Source: Streptomyces sp. SID486
Lineage (GTDB): Bacteria > Actinomycetota > Actinomycetes > Streptomycetales > Streptomycetaceae
Direction of reading: 5' to 3'
Assembly (NCBI RefSeq): GCF_009865385.1
Contig: NZ_WWJT01000143.1
Coordinates: 1 to 42,266 of the forward strand
DNA length: 42,266 bases
The notes under the pieces were generated by a model. It was not told the DNA's origin. It did no database searches and worked only from the letters and a program-made list of their open reading frames with translations. Of this stretch, positions 22,287 to 30,360 are shown piece after piece (positions within the stretch are counted from its first letter, which is position 1; each line of letters begins with the position of its first letter). The position numbers and the translations under genes are program-made.

Positions 22287-23621
22287 TCAGATGCGCGCGA
22301 AAGCCTGCTCGATGATGTCGAGGCCCTCGTTCAGCAGGTCCTCGCCGATGACCAGCGGCGGCAGGAAGCGGAGCACGTTGCCGTAGGTGCCGCAGGTCAG
22401 GACCAGCAGGCCCTCGGCGTGGCAGGCCTTGGCCAGCGCGGCGGTGGCCTCCGGGTTCGGCTCCTTGGTGCCGCGGTCCTTGACCAGCTCGATGGCGATC
22501 ATGGCGCCGCGGCCACGGACGTCACCGATCACGTCGAACTTCTCGGCCATGGCGGACAGGCGCCCCTTCATGACCTCCTCGATGCGCTTGGCCTTGCCGT
22601 TGAGGTCCAGCTCCTTCATGGTCTCGATGGCACCGAGCGCACCGGCGCAGGCGACGGGGTTGCCGCCGTAGGTGCCGCCGAGGCCGCCGGCGTGCGCGGC
22701 GTCCATGATCTCCGCGCGCCCGGTGACGGCGGCGAGCGGCAGACCGCCGGCGATGCCCTTGGCGGTGGTGATGAGGTCCGGGACGATGCCCTCGTCCTCG
22801 CAGGCGAACCACTGGCCGGTCCGGCAGAAGCCGGACTGGATCTCGTCGGCGACGAAGACGATGCCGTTGTCGTTGGCGAACTTCACGATCTCCGGCAGGA
22901 AGCCCTTGGCCGGCTCGATGAAGCCGCCCTCGCCGAGGACCGGCTCGATGATGATCGCGGCGACGTTGTCCGGGCCGACCTGCTTGGTGATCTGGTCGAT
23001 GGCCTGCTTGGCGGCCTCGGGGCCGGCGTTCTCGGCACCGGTCGGCCAGCGGTAGCCGTACGCCACCGGGACGCGGTACACCTCGGGCGCGAACGGCCCG
23101 AAGCCGTGCTTGTACGGCATGTTCTTCGCCGTCAGCGCCATGGTGAGGTTGGTGCGCCCGTGGTAGCCGTGGTCGAACACGACCACGGCCTGCCGCTTGG
23201 TGTACGCACGCGCGATCTTCACGGCGTTCTCGACGGCCTCGGCGCCGGAGTTGAACAGCGCGGACTTCTTGGCGTGGTCGCCCGGGGTCAGCTCGGCCAG
23301 GGCCTCCGCGACCTCCACGTAGCCCTCGTACGGGGTGACCATGAAACAGGTGTGGGTGAAGTCGGCGAGCTGGGCGCTCGCGCGCCGCACCACGGCCTCG
23401 GCGGAGGCGCCGACGGAGGTCACGGCGATGCCGGAACCGAAGTCGATCAGCCGGTTGCCGTCGACGTCCTCGATGACGCCGCCGCCCGCGCGCGCGGTGA
23501 ACACGGGCAGCACGGAGCCCACGCCCTGCGCGACCACGGCGCTGCGGCGAGCCTGAAGCTCCAGCGACTTCGGGCCGGGGATGGCGGTGACGACGCGGCG
23601 CTCCTGCGGAAGTGCGGTCAT
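22287..23621 (-). CDS. gabT: 4-aminobutyrate aminotransferase
   Basis: A 444-residue class III PLP aminotransferase. FADEIQSGFCRTGQWFA carries the PLP-ring aspartate, and Lys288 in TTAKGIAGGLPLAAV forms the Schiff base. FNSGAEAVENAVKIARAYT and DHGYHGRTNLTMALT are typical GabT segments. It transfers the GABA amino group to 2-oxoglutarate and releases succinic semialdehyde, linking polyamine breakdown to the TCA cycle with the dehydrogenase at 28555. GGGAG lies 8-12 nt before the ATG at 23621. It is divergent from the ATPase gene. It differs clearly from the aminotransferase at 1041. Confidence 0.93.
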   Translation of the reverse strand: MTALPQERRVVTAIPGPKSLELQARRSAVVAQGVGSVLPVFTARAGGGVIEDVDGNRLIDFGSGIAVTSVGASAEAVVRRASAQLADFTHTCFMVTPYEGYVEVAEALAELTPGDHAKKSALFNSGAEAVENAVKIARAYTKRQAVVVFDHGYHGRTNLTMALTAKNMPYKHGFGPFAPEVYRVPVAYGYRWPTGAENAGPEAAKQAIDQITKQVGPDNVAAIIIEPVLGEGGFIEPAKGFLPEIVKFANDNGIVFVADEIQSGFCRTGQWFACEDEGIVPDLITTAKGIAGGLPLAAVTGRAEIMDAAHAGGLGGTYGGNPVACAGALGAIETMKELDLNGKAKRIEEVMKGRLSAMAEKFDVIGDVRGRGAMIAIELVKDRGTKEPNPEATAALAKACHAEGLLVLTCGTYGNVLRFLPPLVIGEDLLNEGLDIIEQAFARI

Positions 23622-23911
23622 GGGGGGCTCCCTGATGATCTTGCGTACCGGGCGGTCCCGGGCGGTTCCGGGCGGTGCGTTTACGGACGCATACCTTCTT
23701 TTCTCGCAGGCTAAGACCGGTTCCAGGGGGTGGGCATGCTCCATGTGGGCGTTGTCGGCGGCCGCCCTTGTCCGCGATGGACATAGGCCGCTCGGGCGGC
23801 TGCGGCTCCCGTCGGCCGCGTAAGCGGTGAACTCCCCTTGCCGGGGCGTTAGATTGGCTCGCTGACGGTGAACGACACGGCGGACGGAACGGCTGGTCAG
23901 GGGGCAAGTCG
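23622..23911. promoter_or_regulatory. Divergent spacer upstream of gabT with three 10-bp direct repeats
   Basis: CCGGGCGGT recurs at 23648, 23658 and 23668 with an exact 10-bp period (one helical turn), 27-56 bp upstream of the gabT start. It may be an activator site or a small repeat in the leader. The rest of the spacer has GC-rich short dyads and no convincing promoter boxes. GGGGG precedes the ATG at 23912. Confidence 0.4.
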
Positions 23912-26386
23912 ATGGAAAGCGACGGCACACGGGACGCCCGCGGCACCCAACCGAACGCCGTACCGCGGCCTGCGGCGCCGGCTGACGTGCCGCCGGTGCC
24001 ACCGGACGCGCCGCCGCCGTACACCGGCGGCGCCGCCCCGCACGGCCACCTCAGCGTGCCGCCGAGGCCGACACGGGCCCCGGGCACACAGGCACCGGGC
24101 AGCCTGCCGCCTTACGCCGCGCCGCCCCGCTCGCCGGTCGCCGACTGGCTCGACGAACCGCGCCCGGCGGCCGAACCCGGTATCTGGCGATACGGCTACC
24201 GGCGGCCCGGAGCCGCGCACCGGGAGCAGCGCCTCGCCCCCGTCACCATTGTGGGCTTCTTCGTCCCCCTCGCGGTGGGGCTGTTCGTGTGGTCCCTGTG
24301 GCGGCACGGCAGCGTCCCCTACCAGTGGGCCGTCCTGAAGCTCCTCACTCCGGACGACTGGTGGTGGGCCGGCACCACGTCGCCGAAGGGCTACCAGGGT
24401 GCTGAGGCCGTCACGGTCGCCGACGGCGTGTTCTTCGCGATCCTCCTCTTCGCCATGGCGCGCCTCGGCAGCTGGTCCGACATCATCCGGCACATCGTCA
24501 CCCGCCGCGCGCAGCCCGGCCGTGCCCTGACCGCGGCCTTGGGCGCGCTGGTCGCCCTCGCCTTCGTCTTCCCCAGCGCCTTCGGCCTCGGCTGGAACGC
24601 GCTGCCGGTGCAGGATCCGCTGTTCTCCCTCATCGTGCTGATCACCGGCGACTACGAGGTGTTCGGGTCGGTGCTGCTCACGGACGGCCTGTACGCACTG
24701 ATCACCCTGCTGGTGCTGTGGCCGTTCGCCCGCGTCGGCGGCTGGTGGAGCCTCGCGAAGGAGACGGTCGCCGCACGCGGGCGGCCCGAAGCCCCCCAGG
24801 TCGGCGAGCCGGCCGCCGAGCGCCGGCCGTCGCACTGGCCCGAGCTGCGCGAGGCCGGCCAGCACCAGGCCGCGGACGTGCTCACCAGTGAGCTGCACGC
24901 CGGCCGGATGAACGACGTGGACTGCACGAGGGTCGGCCACATGTGGGCCGTGGCCCGCGCCCGTGCACGGCTCACGTCGTTCACCGAGACAGTACTGCGC
25001 GAAGGAGCCGCCGCATGGACACACCCCTCCGGTGATCGTGACCTGTCGGGCCGCTCCGCCCGGCACGACCTGCTGTCCGGGCAGGTGCGGATCGGGCAGT
25101 GGTCGGCCGGAGAGCGCACCCCGCTCGCCTACGGCGGAGCCGGGGCGGCACTCGGACCGGACACTCTTGGCACTTCGCTGCTGGCCGTGGGCCCCTCCGG
25201 ATCCGGCAAGACGCACCACCTGATCCGGCCCGTCGTCGAATCTCTCGGCCTGCAGGCCCTGGCCGGACGGTGCGCTGTGATCACCGTCTGCTCGGCCGGC
25301 ACCCCGCTCGGCCCCGACTCCGCCTTCGACGTCGTCGTACGCCTCGGGGACCCGGCGTCCCGGTACGACCTCGACCCGTACGCGGACTCCGACGATCCCG
25401 ACGAGGTCGCGGCCTTCCTGGCGGAAAGCCTGGCAGGTGACCTGGACGCGGTCAGCGGGCACCGGGCCGTCACGGCCCTGGCCCAGCTCCTCGGCCCGTA
25501 CCGGGCTGCGTACGGACGTTTCCCTTCGCTGCCCCGGCTCCGGGAACTGCTGGAAGGCGACCCCTCGGTCCTGGCCGCGCTGCGCGCGGAGCTGGTAGGG
25601 GACGAACACATCGCGATGCGCCGCGAACTCGACGCGCGCGCTCGGCAGACGGGCAGCGCGGGTGATCCCGGCCCGGTCCTGGCCGACCGCCTGGCCGTGC
25701 TGGACCGGCCCGCCTTCGCCGAATTCTTCGGCGCGGACCGTGGGAAGGTCCGGCCGTTCTCACTGAGTGCCGTCGGCCAGCACCCGCTGCGGGTCAGGAT
25801 CGAGCTGCCCGACCGGGGATACGACGAGGCGTCGCGGCTCATCACCCGGCTTCTGCTCGCCCAGTTCGCAGCCGTGGTGGCGACAGGCGAACGGACACAT
25901 TTCGCCTGTCTCGTCCTGGACGACGCCACCGGCGTCGTCACGGCCGAGTCGGTACGGCGCATCCAGCGTCTGCGTTCCCGGAACGCGGGCGTGGTGCTCG
26001 CCCTGCGCACCGTAGGGGACATGTCCGAGGCCCTGCACGGTCCGCTGTACGCGGCCGTGGGCTGCCGCATGGCCTTTTCCGGAGTCACCACCTGGGACGG
26101 CAGCCGGTTCGCGGACGCCTGGGGGACTCAGTGGGTGGAGACGCGGGACGTGGCCCGGCACACCGTCTTCGCGGACCAGCCGATGACCCGGGCGATCCAC
26201 GCCCTGCGCAAGCTGGTGACCGGAAAGGCGGTGACAACGGAGGCCGTCACCGTCCGGCAGGTCGAGCGGGAGCGGTGGTCGGCTTCCGAGTTGGCTCATG
26301 GGGTGCCGCCGGGGCACGCCGTGCTGTCGTTGACCACCGTGCAGGGCGAGCACGCACCCCCGTTGCTCGTGGATCTGCGGGCCTGA
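23912..26386 (+). CDS. Membrane P-loop ATPase, FtsK/VirD4-like, function unknown
   Basis: An 824-residue protein. Residues 1-105 are proline-rich and probably disordered; four or so membrane helices follow between about 110 and 290 (VTIVGFFVPLAVGLFVWSL, VTVADGVFFAILLFAMARLG, ALTAALGALVALAFVFPSAFG, LLTDGLYALITLLVLWPFA). The cytosolic part has Walker A VGPSGSGKTHH with Lys433 and Walker B CLVLDDA with Asp670-Asp671. The architecture resembles coupling-protein/FtsK ATPases of the TraD/VirD4 kind, but there is no relaxase or secretion machinery nearby. It is probably a chromosomal Streptomyces protein. Its place between gabT and the PucR regulator is unexplained. Confidence 0.75.
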   Translation: MESDGTRDARGTQPNAVPRPAAPADVPPVPPDAPPPYTGGAAPHGHLSVPPRPTRAPGTQAPGSLPPYAAPPRSPVADWLDEPRPAAEPGIWRYGYRRPGAAHREQRLAPVTIVGFFVPLAVGLFVWSLWRHGSVPYQWAVLKLLTPDDWWWAGTTSPKGYQGAEAVTVADGVFFAILLFAMARLGSWSDIIRHIVTRRAQPGRALTAALGALVALAFVFPSAFGLGWNALPVQDPLFSLIVLITGDYEVFGSVLLTDGLYALITLLVLWPFARVGGWWSLAKETVAARGRPEAPQVGEPAAERRPSHWPELREAGQHQAADVLTSELHAGRMNDVDCTRVGHMWAVARARARLTSFTETVLREGAAAWTHPSGDRDLSGRSARHDLLSGQVRIGQWSAGERTPLAYGGAGAALGPDTLGTSLLAVGPSGSGKTHHLIRPVVESLGLQALAGRCAVITVCSAGTPLGPDSAFDVVVRLGDPASRYDLDPYADSDDPDEVAAFLAESLAGDLDAVSGHRAVTALAQLLGPYRAAYGRFPSLPRLRELLEGDPSVLAALRAELVGDEHIAMRRELDARARQTGSAGDPGPVLADRLAVLDRPAFAEFFGADRGKVRPFSLSAVGQHPLRVRIELPDRGYDEASRLITRLLLAQFAAVVATGERTHFACLVLDDATGVVTAESVRRIQRLRSRNAGVVLALRTVGDMSEALHGPLYAAVGCRMAFSGVTTWDGSRFADAWGTQWVETRDVARHTVFADQPMTRAIHALRKLVTGKAVTTEAVTVRQVERERWSASELAHGVPPGHAVLSLTTVQGEHAPPLLVDLRA

Positions 26387-26493
26387 GCCGCCAGCGGGCC
26401 GTCGTACGGTGAGGCAGAATCGGCGTAGGCCGTTCATACGCGGCGGCCAAAAGATCACCGCGATCGCCGGATCACCCTCACCGTGAAGGCCCC

Positions 26494-28071
26494 ATGCCCC
26501 CGACTCTCGCCTCGCTCGTCAACCACTCCGCGCTCAAGCTGACCGTGCGCGCCGGCGAGGACCGCCTGGACGTGCCCGTCCGCTGGGCGCACGTCAGTGA
26601 GCTGGCCGACCCGGTGCCCTACATGGAGGGCGGCGAGCTGCTGCTGATCACCGCGCTGAAGCTGGACGCGGAGGATCCCGAGGCGATGCTGCGGTACGTA
26701 CGGCGGCTGGCCGGCGCGGGAGTCGTCGGTCTCGGCTTCGCCGTCGGCGTCAACTACGAGCAGACCCCTCAGGCCCTCGTCGACGCCTGCGCACAGGAGG
26801 GGCTGCCCCTGCTGGAGGTGCCCCGCCGCACCCCCTTCCTCGCCATCAGCAAGGCCGTCTCCGCGGCGATCGCCGCCGACCAGTACCGCGCGGTCACCGC
26901 CGGCTTCGCCGCCCAGCGCGAGCTGACCAAGCAGGCACTCAACACCGGCCCCGAAGGCGTCCTCACCGCCCTCGCGGCCCAGGTCGACGGCTGGGCGGCG
27001 CTGTACGACGCCTCGGGCTCCGTCGTCGCCGCCGCCCCGGAGTGGGCCGGCCGCCGCGCCGCCCGCCTCACCGCCGAGGTCGAACGGCTCCGGGAGCGGG
27101 CCGCCCCCGCCTCCTCCGTGGTCGGCGGTCCCGAGCACGAGGACCGGGTCGAGCTGCACTCCCTGGGCACCGGCCGGCGTCCGCGCGCCGCCCTCGCCGT
27201 GGGGACGGCCGCCGCCCTCGGCACCGCCGAGCGGTACGCCGTCCACTCCGCCATCGCCCTGCTCACCCTCACCACCGAGCGCTCCCGCTCCCTGCACGCG
27301 GCCGAGCAGCGGGTCGGTACCGCGGTGCTGCGCATGCTCCTGGCCGGTCAGCCCGATCACGCCCGTGCCGTCGCGGGGGACCTGTACGGCGGGCTGCTGG
27401 ACGCCCCCTTCCGGATGATCGTCGCCGAGGCCGGTTCCGGCCCGGCGGGTGAGGCGCTGAGCGAGCTGGCGGAGACCGTGGAGTCCGCCGCGGCCCGCTC
27501 CGGAGAGGCCGTGCTGGTCGTCCCTGAGGGGGAGCGGCTGGTGGTGCTGGCCGGCGACGAGGGCACGGCGGTGGCCGCGTGCGCCGCGTACGCGACGGCG
27601 CGGGAGGCCGAGCGGGCGGTGCCCGACCAGGGGCGTACGGACGAGGACGAGCTGGTCGTCGGGCTGTCGGCGCCCTCGGGGCCGATCGCGGCGGCAGCGG
27701 CGTACAAGCAGGCCGAGCAGGCGTTGTCGGTGGCGCGGCGGCGGGGCCGGGTGTTCGTGGAGCACGAGCAGCTGGCGGCGGGGTCGGTGCTGCCGCTGCT
27801 GGCCGACGACGCGGTGAGGGCGTTCGCCGACGGGCTGCTGCGGGCGCTGTACGAGCACGACGCGACCGGCCGGGGGGATCTGGTCGCCTCGCTGCGGGCG
27901 TGGCTGTCGCGGCACGGGCAGTGGGACGCCGCCGCGGCCGACCTGGGGGTCCACCGGCACACGCTGCGGTACCGGATGCGCCGGGTCGAGGAGATCCTGG
28001 GCCGGAGCCTGGACGACCCGGACGTCCGCATGGAGCTGTGGCTGGCCCTCAAGGCGACGGCCACCGACTAG
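26494..28071 (+). CDS. PucR-family transcriptional regulator, probable activator of GABA catabolism
   Basis: A 525-residue PucR-type protein. The N-terminal PucR domain (about 1-125; SELADPVPYMEGGELLLITAL, GLGFAVGVNYEQTP) senses the effector, a central GGDEF-like/CdaR region follows (about 290-420), and the C-terminal helix-turn-helix is WDAAAADLGVHRHTLRYRMRRVEEILG. PucR proteins activate nitrogen-compound catabolism, for example purine or GABA use. Between gabT and the dehydrogenase at 28555 it most likely controls that pair. No strong ribosome binding site precedes the ATG. The dehydrogenase follows after a long repeat-filled spacer. Confidence 0.87.
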   Translation: MPPTLASLVNHSALKLTVRAGEDRLDVPVRWAHVSELADPVPYMEGGELLLITALKLDAEDPEAMLRYVRRLAGAGVVGLGFAVGVNYEQTPQALVDACAQEGLPLLEVPRRTPFLAISKAVSAAIAADQYRAVTAGFAAQRELTKQALNTGPEGVLTALAAQVDGWAALYDASGSVVAAAPEWAGRRAARLTAEVERLRERAAPASSVVGGPEHEDRVELHSLGTGRRPRAALAVGTAAALGTAERYAVHSAIALLTLTTERSRSLHAAEQRVGTAVLRMLLAGQPDHARAVAGDLYGGLLDAPFRMIVAEAGSGPAGEALSELAETVESAAARSGEAVLVVPEGERLVVLAGDEGTAVAACAAYATAREAERAVPDQGRTDEDELVVGLSAPSGPIAAAAAYKQAEQALSVARRRGRVFVEHEQLAAGSVLPLLADDAVRAFADGLLRALYEHDATGRGDLVASLRAWLSRHGQWDAAAADLGVHRHTLRYRMRRVEEILGRSLDDPDVRMELWLALKATATD

Positions 28072-28099
28072 ACCACGACGACCACCGACGGGAGCGCCC

Positions 28100-28353
28100 G
28101 AGTCCCGGCCGACCGGACCGCACAGGGGCCGGCCGACCGAAACGCACAGGGCCCGGCCGACCGAACGCACAGGGCCCGGCCGACCGAACGCACAGACCCC
28201 GCCGACCGAAACGCACAGGGCCCGGCCAACCGAAACGCACAGACCCCCGCCGAGCGGACCACACGAGTCCCGGTCGACCGAAACGCACAGACCCCCGCCG
28301 ACCGAACCGCACGAGTCCCGGCCGGATCGGACAGGTCCCCGCCGGACCGGTCA
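28100..28353. repeat. 23-24-bp tandem repeat, about ten units
   Basis: The gene-free stretch 28072-28554 is mostly this array. Units start at 28100, 28124, 28148 and so on with the form AGGGCCCGGCCGACCGAAACGCAC. AGGG, AGAC and GAGT variants alternate, and lengths vary between 23 and 24 bp. From 28354 to 28554 I see only GC-rich spacer with the 5' region of the dehydrogenase gene. The period is not a multiple of three, so translation is unlikely. Confidence 0.85.
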
Positions 28354-28554
28354 CCCCCCCGGGGTTCGTGCAGGGCGGTAGCGGGCAGTCGCGGATCCCG
28401 TCGGGGCGGTCGCGCAGGCGCCGAATAGTCCAAACAGTAGTGGCCGGTAGGCCCACTGCTACGAGTCGGACAAGCGCCGCCCGGCCGCCCCCGCCCTACC
28501 GTGGAGCACGCAAACCAAGCACACCCCCCAACGCGGAAGGGCCGGGACTCGTAC

Positions 28555-30000
28555 ATGACTTCCACCCATGCCTTCTGGCTCGCCGGCCGCCAGGTCACCG
28601 GCGAGGACACCTTCGACGTCACCTCCCCGTGGGACGGCCGGCTCGTCGGCAAGGTCGGCGTGCCGACCGACGCCCAGGTCGAGGAGGCCGTGGCCGCCGC
28701 GTACGCCGTGCGGGACGAGTTCGCCGCCACCCCGGCCCATGTCCGTGCCGCCGCCCTCGACCACGTCAGCAAGCGGCTGGTCGAGCGCACGGAGGAGATC
28801 GCCCAGCTGATCTCCGCCGAGAACGGCAAGCCGATCAAGTGGGCCCGGGGCGAGGTCGGCCGCGCGGTCTCCGTGTTCCGGTTCGCCGCCGAGGAGGCCC
28901 GCCGGTTCAACGGCGGCGAGGCCCAGCGCCTCGACACCGACGCCGGCGGCCAGGGCCGCCTGGCGCTCACCCGGCGCTTCCCCAAGGGTGTCGTGCTCGG
29001 CATCGCGCCGTTCAACTTCCCGCTGAACCTCTGTGCGCACAAGGTCGCCCCGGCGATCGCCGCCGGCGCCCCGATCATCCTGAAGCCGGCCCCGGCCACC
29101 CCGCTGTCCGGCCTGATCCTCGGTGACCTGCTCGCCGAGACCGACCTGCCGGCCGGTTCCTGGAGCATCCTCCCGGTCGCCAACGACAAGATGCCCGCCC
29201 TGGTCCAGGACGAGCGCCTGCCGGTCATCTCCTTCACCGGTTCCGAGAAGGTCGGTTACGCGATCATGGACTCGGTGCCGCGCAAGCACTGCACGCTGGA
29301 GCTGGGGGGCAACGGAGCCGCGGTCGTCCTCGGCGACTACGCCTCCGACGCCGACCTGGACTGGGCCGCGACCCGCATCGCGACCTTCTCCAACTACCAG
29401 GGCGGCCAGTCCTGTATCTCGGTGCAGCGCGTGATCGCCGACGCCGCCGTGTACGACCGGCTGCTGCCGCGCATCGTCGCCGCCGTCGAGGCCCAGGTGA
29501 CCGGTGACCCGTCGGACGCCAAGACCGACGTCGGCCCGCTGGTCAGCGAGGACGCCGCCAAGCGCGTCGAGTCGTGGGTGAAGGAGGCCGTCGAGGCCGG
29601 CGCCACGCTGCTCACCGGCGGTGACCGCGACGGCGCCTCCTACGCGCCGACCGTCCTCACCGACGTACCGGCGGACACCACCCTCGCCTGCGAGGAGGTC
29701 TTCGGACCCGTCCTCACCGTGCGCAAGGTGGACGGCGAGGCCGAGGCGTTCGACGCGGTCAACGACTCCAAGTACGGCCTCCAGGCAGGCGTGTTCACCC
29801 ACGACCTGCAGGTCGCCTTCCGTGCCCACCGCGCCCTGGAGGTCGGTGGCGTGGTGATCGGCGACGTCCCGTCCTACCGCGCCGACCAGATGCCCTACGG
29901 CGGCGCCAAGCAGTCCGGCGTCGGCCGCGAAGGCGTGCGGTTCGCGATGGAGGACTACACCTACGAGCGCGTGCTGGTCCTCACCGGTCTCGCGCTCTGA
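28555..30000 (+). CDS. gabD: NAD(P)-dependent aldehyde dehydrogenase, probable succinic semialdehyde dehydrogenase
   Basis: A 481-residue aldehyde dehydrogenase of the succinic semialdehyde/glycolaldehyde/phosphonoacetaldehyde branch, distinct from the two aminobutanal enzymes. Glu249 in LELGGNGA and Cys287 in YQGGQSCISVQR are catalytic. APFNFPLNLCAHKVAPAIAAG lies in the cofactor domain, and PYGGAKQSGVGREG is near the C-terminus. With gabT and a PucR regulator close by, oxidation of succinic semialdehyde to succinate is the likely role; the sequence class alone also permits other small aldehydes. Start at ATG 28555, with GGGAC about 9 nt before it; a longer 499-residue frame from 28501 has no better site. 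Confidence 0.72.
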   Translation: MTSTHAFWLAGRQVTGEDTFDVTSPWDGRLVGKVGVPTDAQVEEAVAAAYAVRDEFAATPAHVRAAALDHVSKRLVERTEEIAQLISAENGKPIKWARGEVGRAVSVFRFAAEEARRFNGGEAQRLDTDAGGQGRLALTRRFPKGVVLGIAPFNFPLNLCAHKVAPAIAAGAPIILKPAPATPLSGLILGDLLAETDLPAGSWSILPVANDKMPALVQDERLPVISFTGSEKVGYAIMDSVPRKHCTLELGGNGAAVVLGDYASDADLDWAATRIATFSNYQGGQSCISVQRVIADAAVYDRLLPRIVAAVEAQVTGDPSDAKTDVGPLVSEDAAKRVESWVKEAVEAGATLLTGGDRDGASYAPTVLTDVPADTTLACEEVFGPVLTVRKVDGEAEAFDAVNDSKYGLQAGVFTHDLQVAFRAHRALEVGGVVIGDVPSYRADQMPYGGAKQSGVGREGVRFAMEDYTYERVLVLTGLAL

Positions 30001-30022
30001 CCTGCCACGGACAGGTCAGGAA

Positions 30023-30065
30023 CCGGACGGCCGCAGCCCACTGTGCGGGGGCTGCGGCCGTTCGG
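30023..30065 (+). terminator. Strong terminator after the aldehyde dehydrogenase
   Basis: A 17-bp stem (30023-30039 with 30049-30065, one G-U pair) around a 9-nt loop; the core is CGGCCGCAGCCC and its complement. It begins 23 nt after the stop codon. It separates the GABA genes from the acyl-CoA dehydrogenase. Confidence 0.85.
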
Positions 30066-30150
30066 CTTTCCGGTCGGCGGCACTCGCGGCCGGTGACCTT
30101 GCCCTGCCCTCCTGCTGTGACGACCGGCGGGTGAGCGGCCGGGGCCGGGA

Positions 30151-30279
30151 CCGGGTGACCCGATCGGACCGCGAGGGGTGGTGGGACCGGGGACCGGGTG
30201 ACCCTGTCGGACCGCGAGGGGTGGTGGGGCCGGGGTCCGGGTGACCCGATCGGCCCGCGAGGGGTGGTGGGTGCGGCCC
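30151..30279. repeat. 43-bp tandem repeat, three units
   Basis: Units start at 30151, 30194 and 30237, each beginning CCGGGTGACCC or a close variant and containing CGCGAGGGGTGGTGGG. They fill the spacer between the terminator and the acyl-CoA dehydrogenase leader (gene-free stretch 30001-30360). The rest, 30280-30360, is the leader, with GAGGTGAG before the ATG at 30361. Confidence 0.85.
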
Positions 30280-30360
30280 GTTTCAGGTACCAACGATCCA
30301 GTAGCACCGGTCGGTATGGAACGGTCCGCAATCATCCCTCTCCGCGGCGAGGTGAGCCTC

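Noticed and set aside
23912..26386. Integrated conjugative element marked by the VirD4-like ATPase
   Set aside because: No integrase, relaxase, replication gene, tRNA target or att repeat is visible and the base composition matches the neighbours.
28100..28353. CRISPR-like array
   Set aside because: Units are contiguous 23-24-bp tandem copies without unique spacers, and no cas genes are present.
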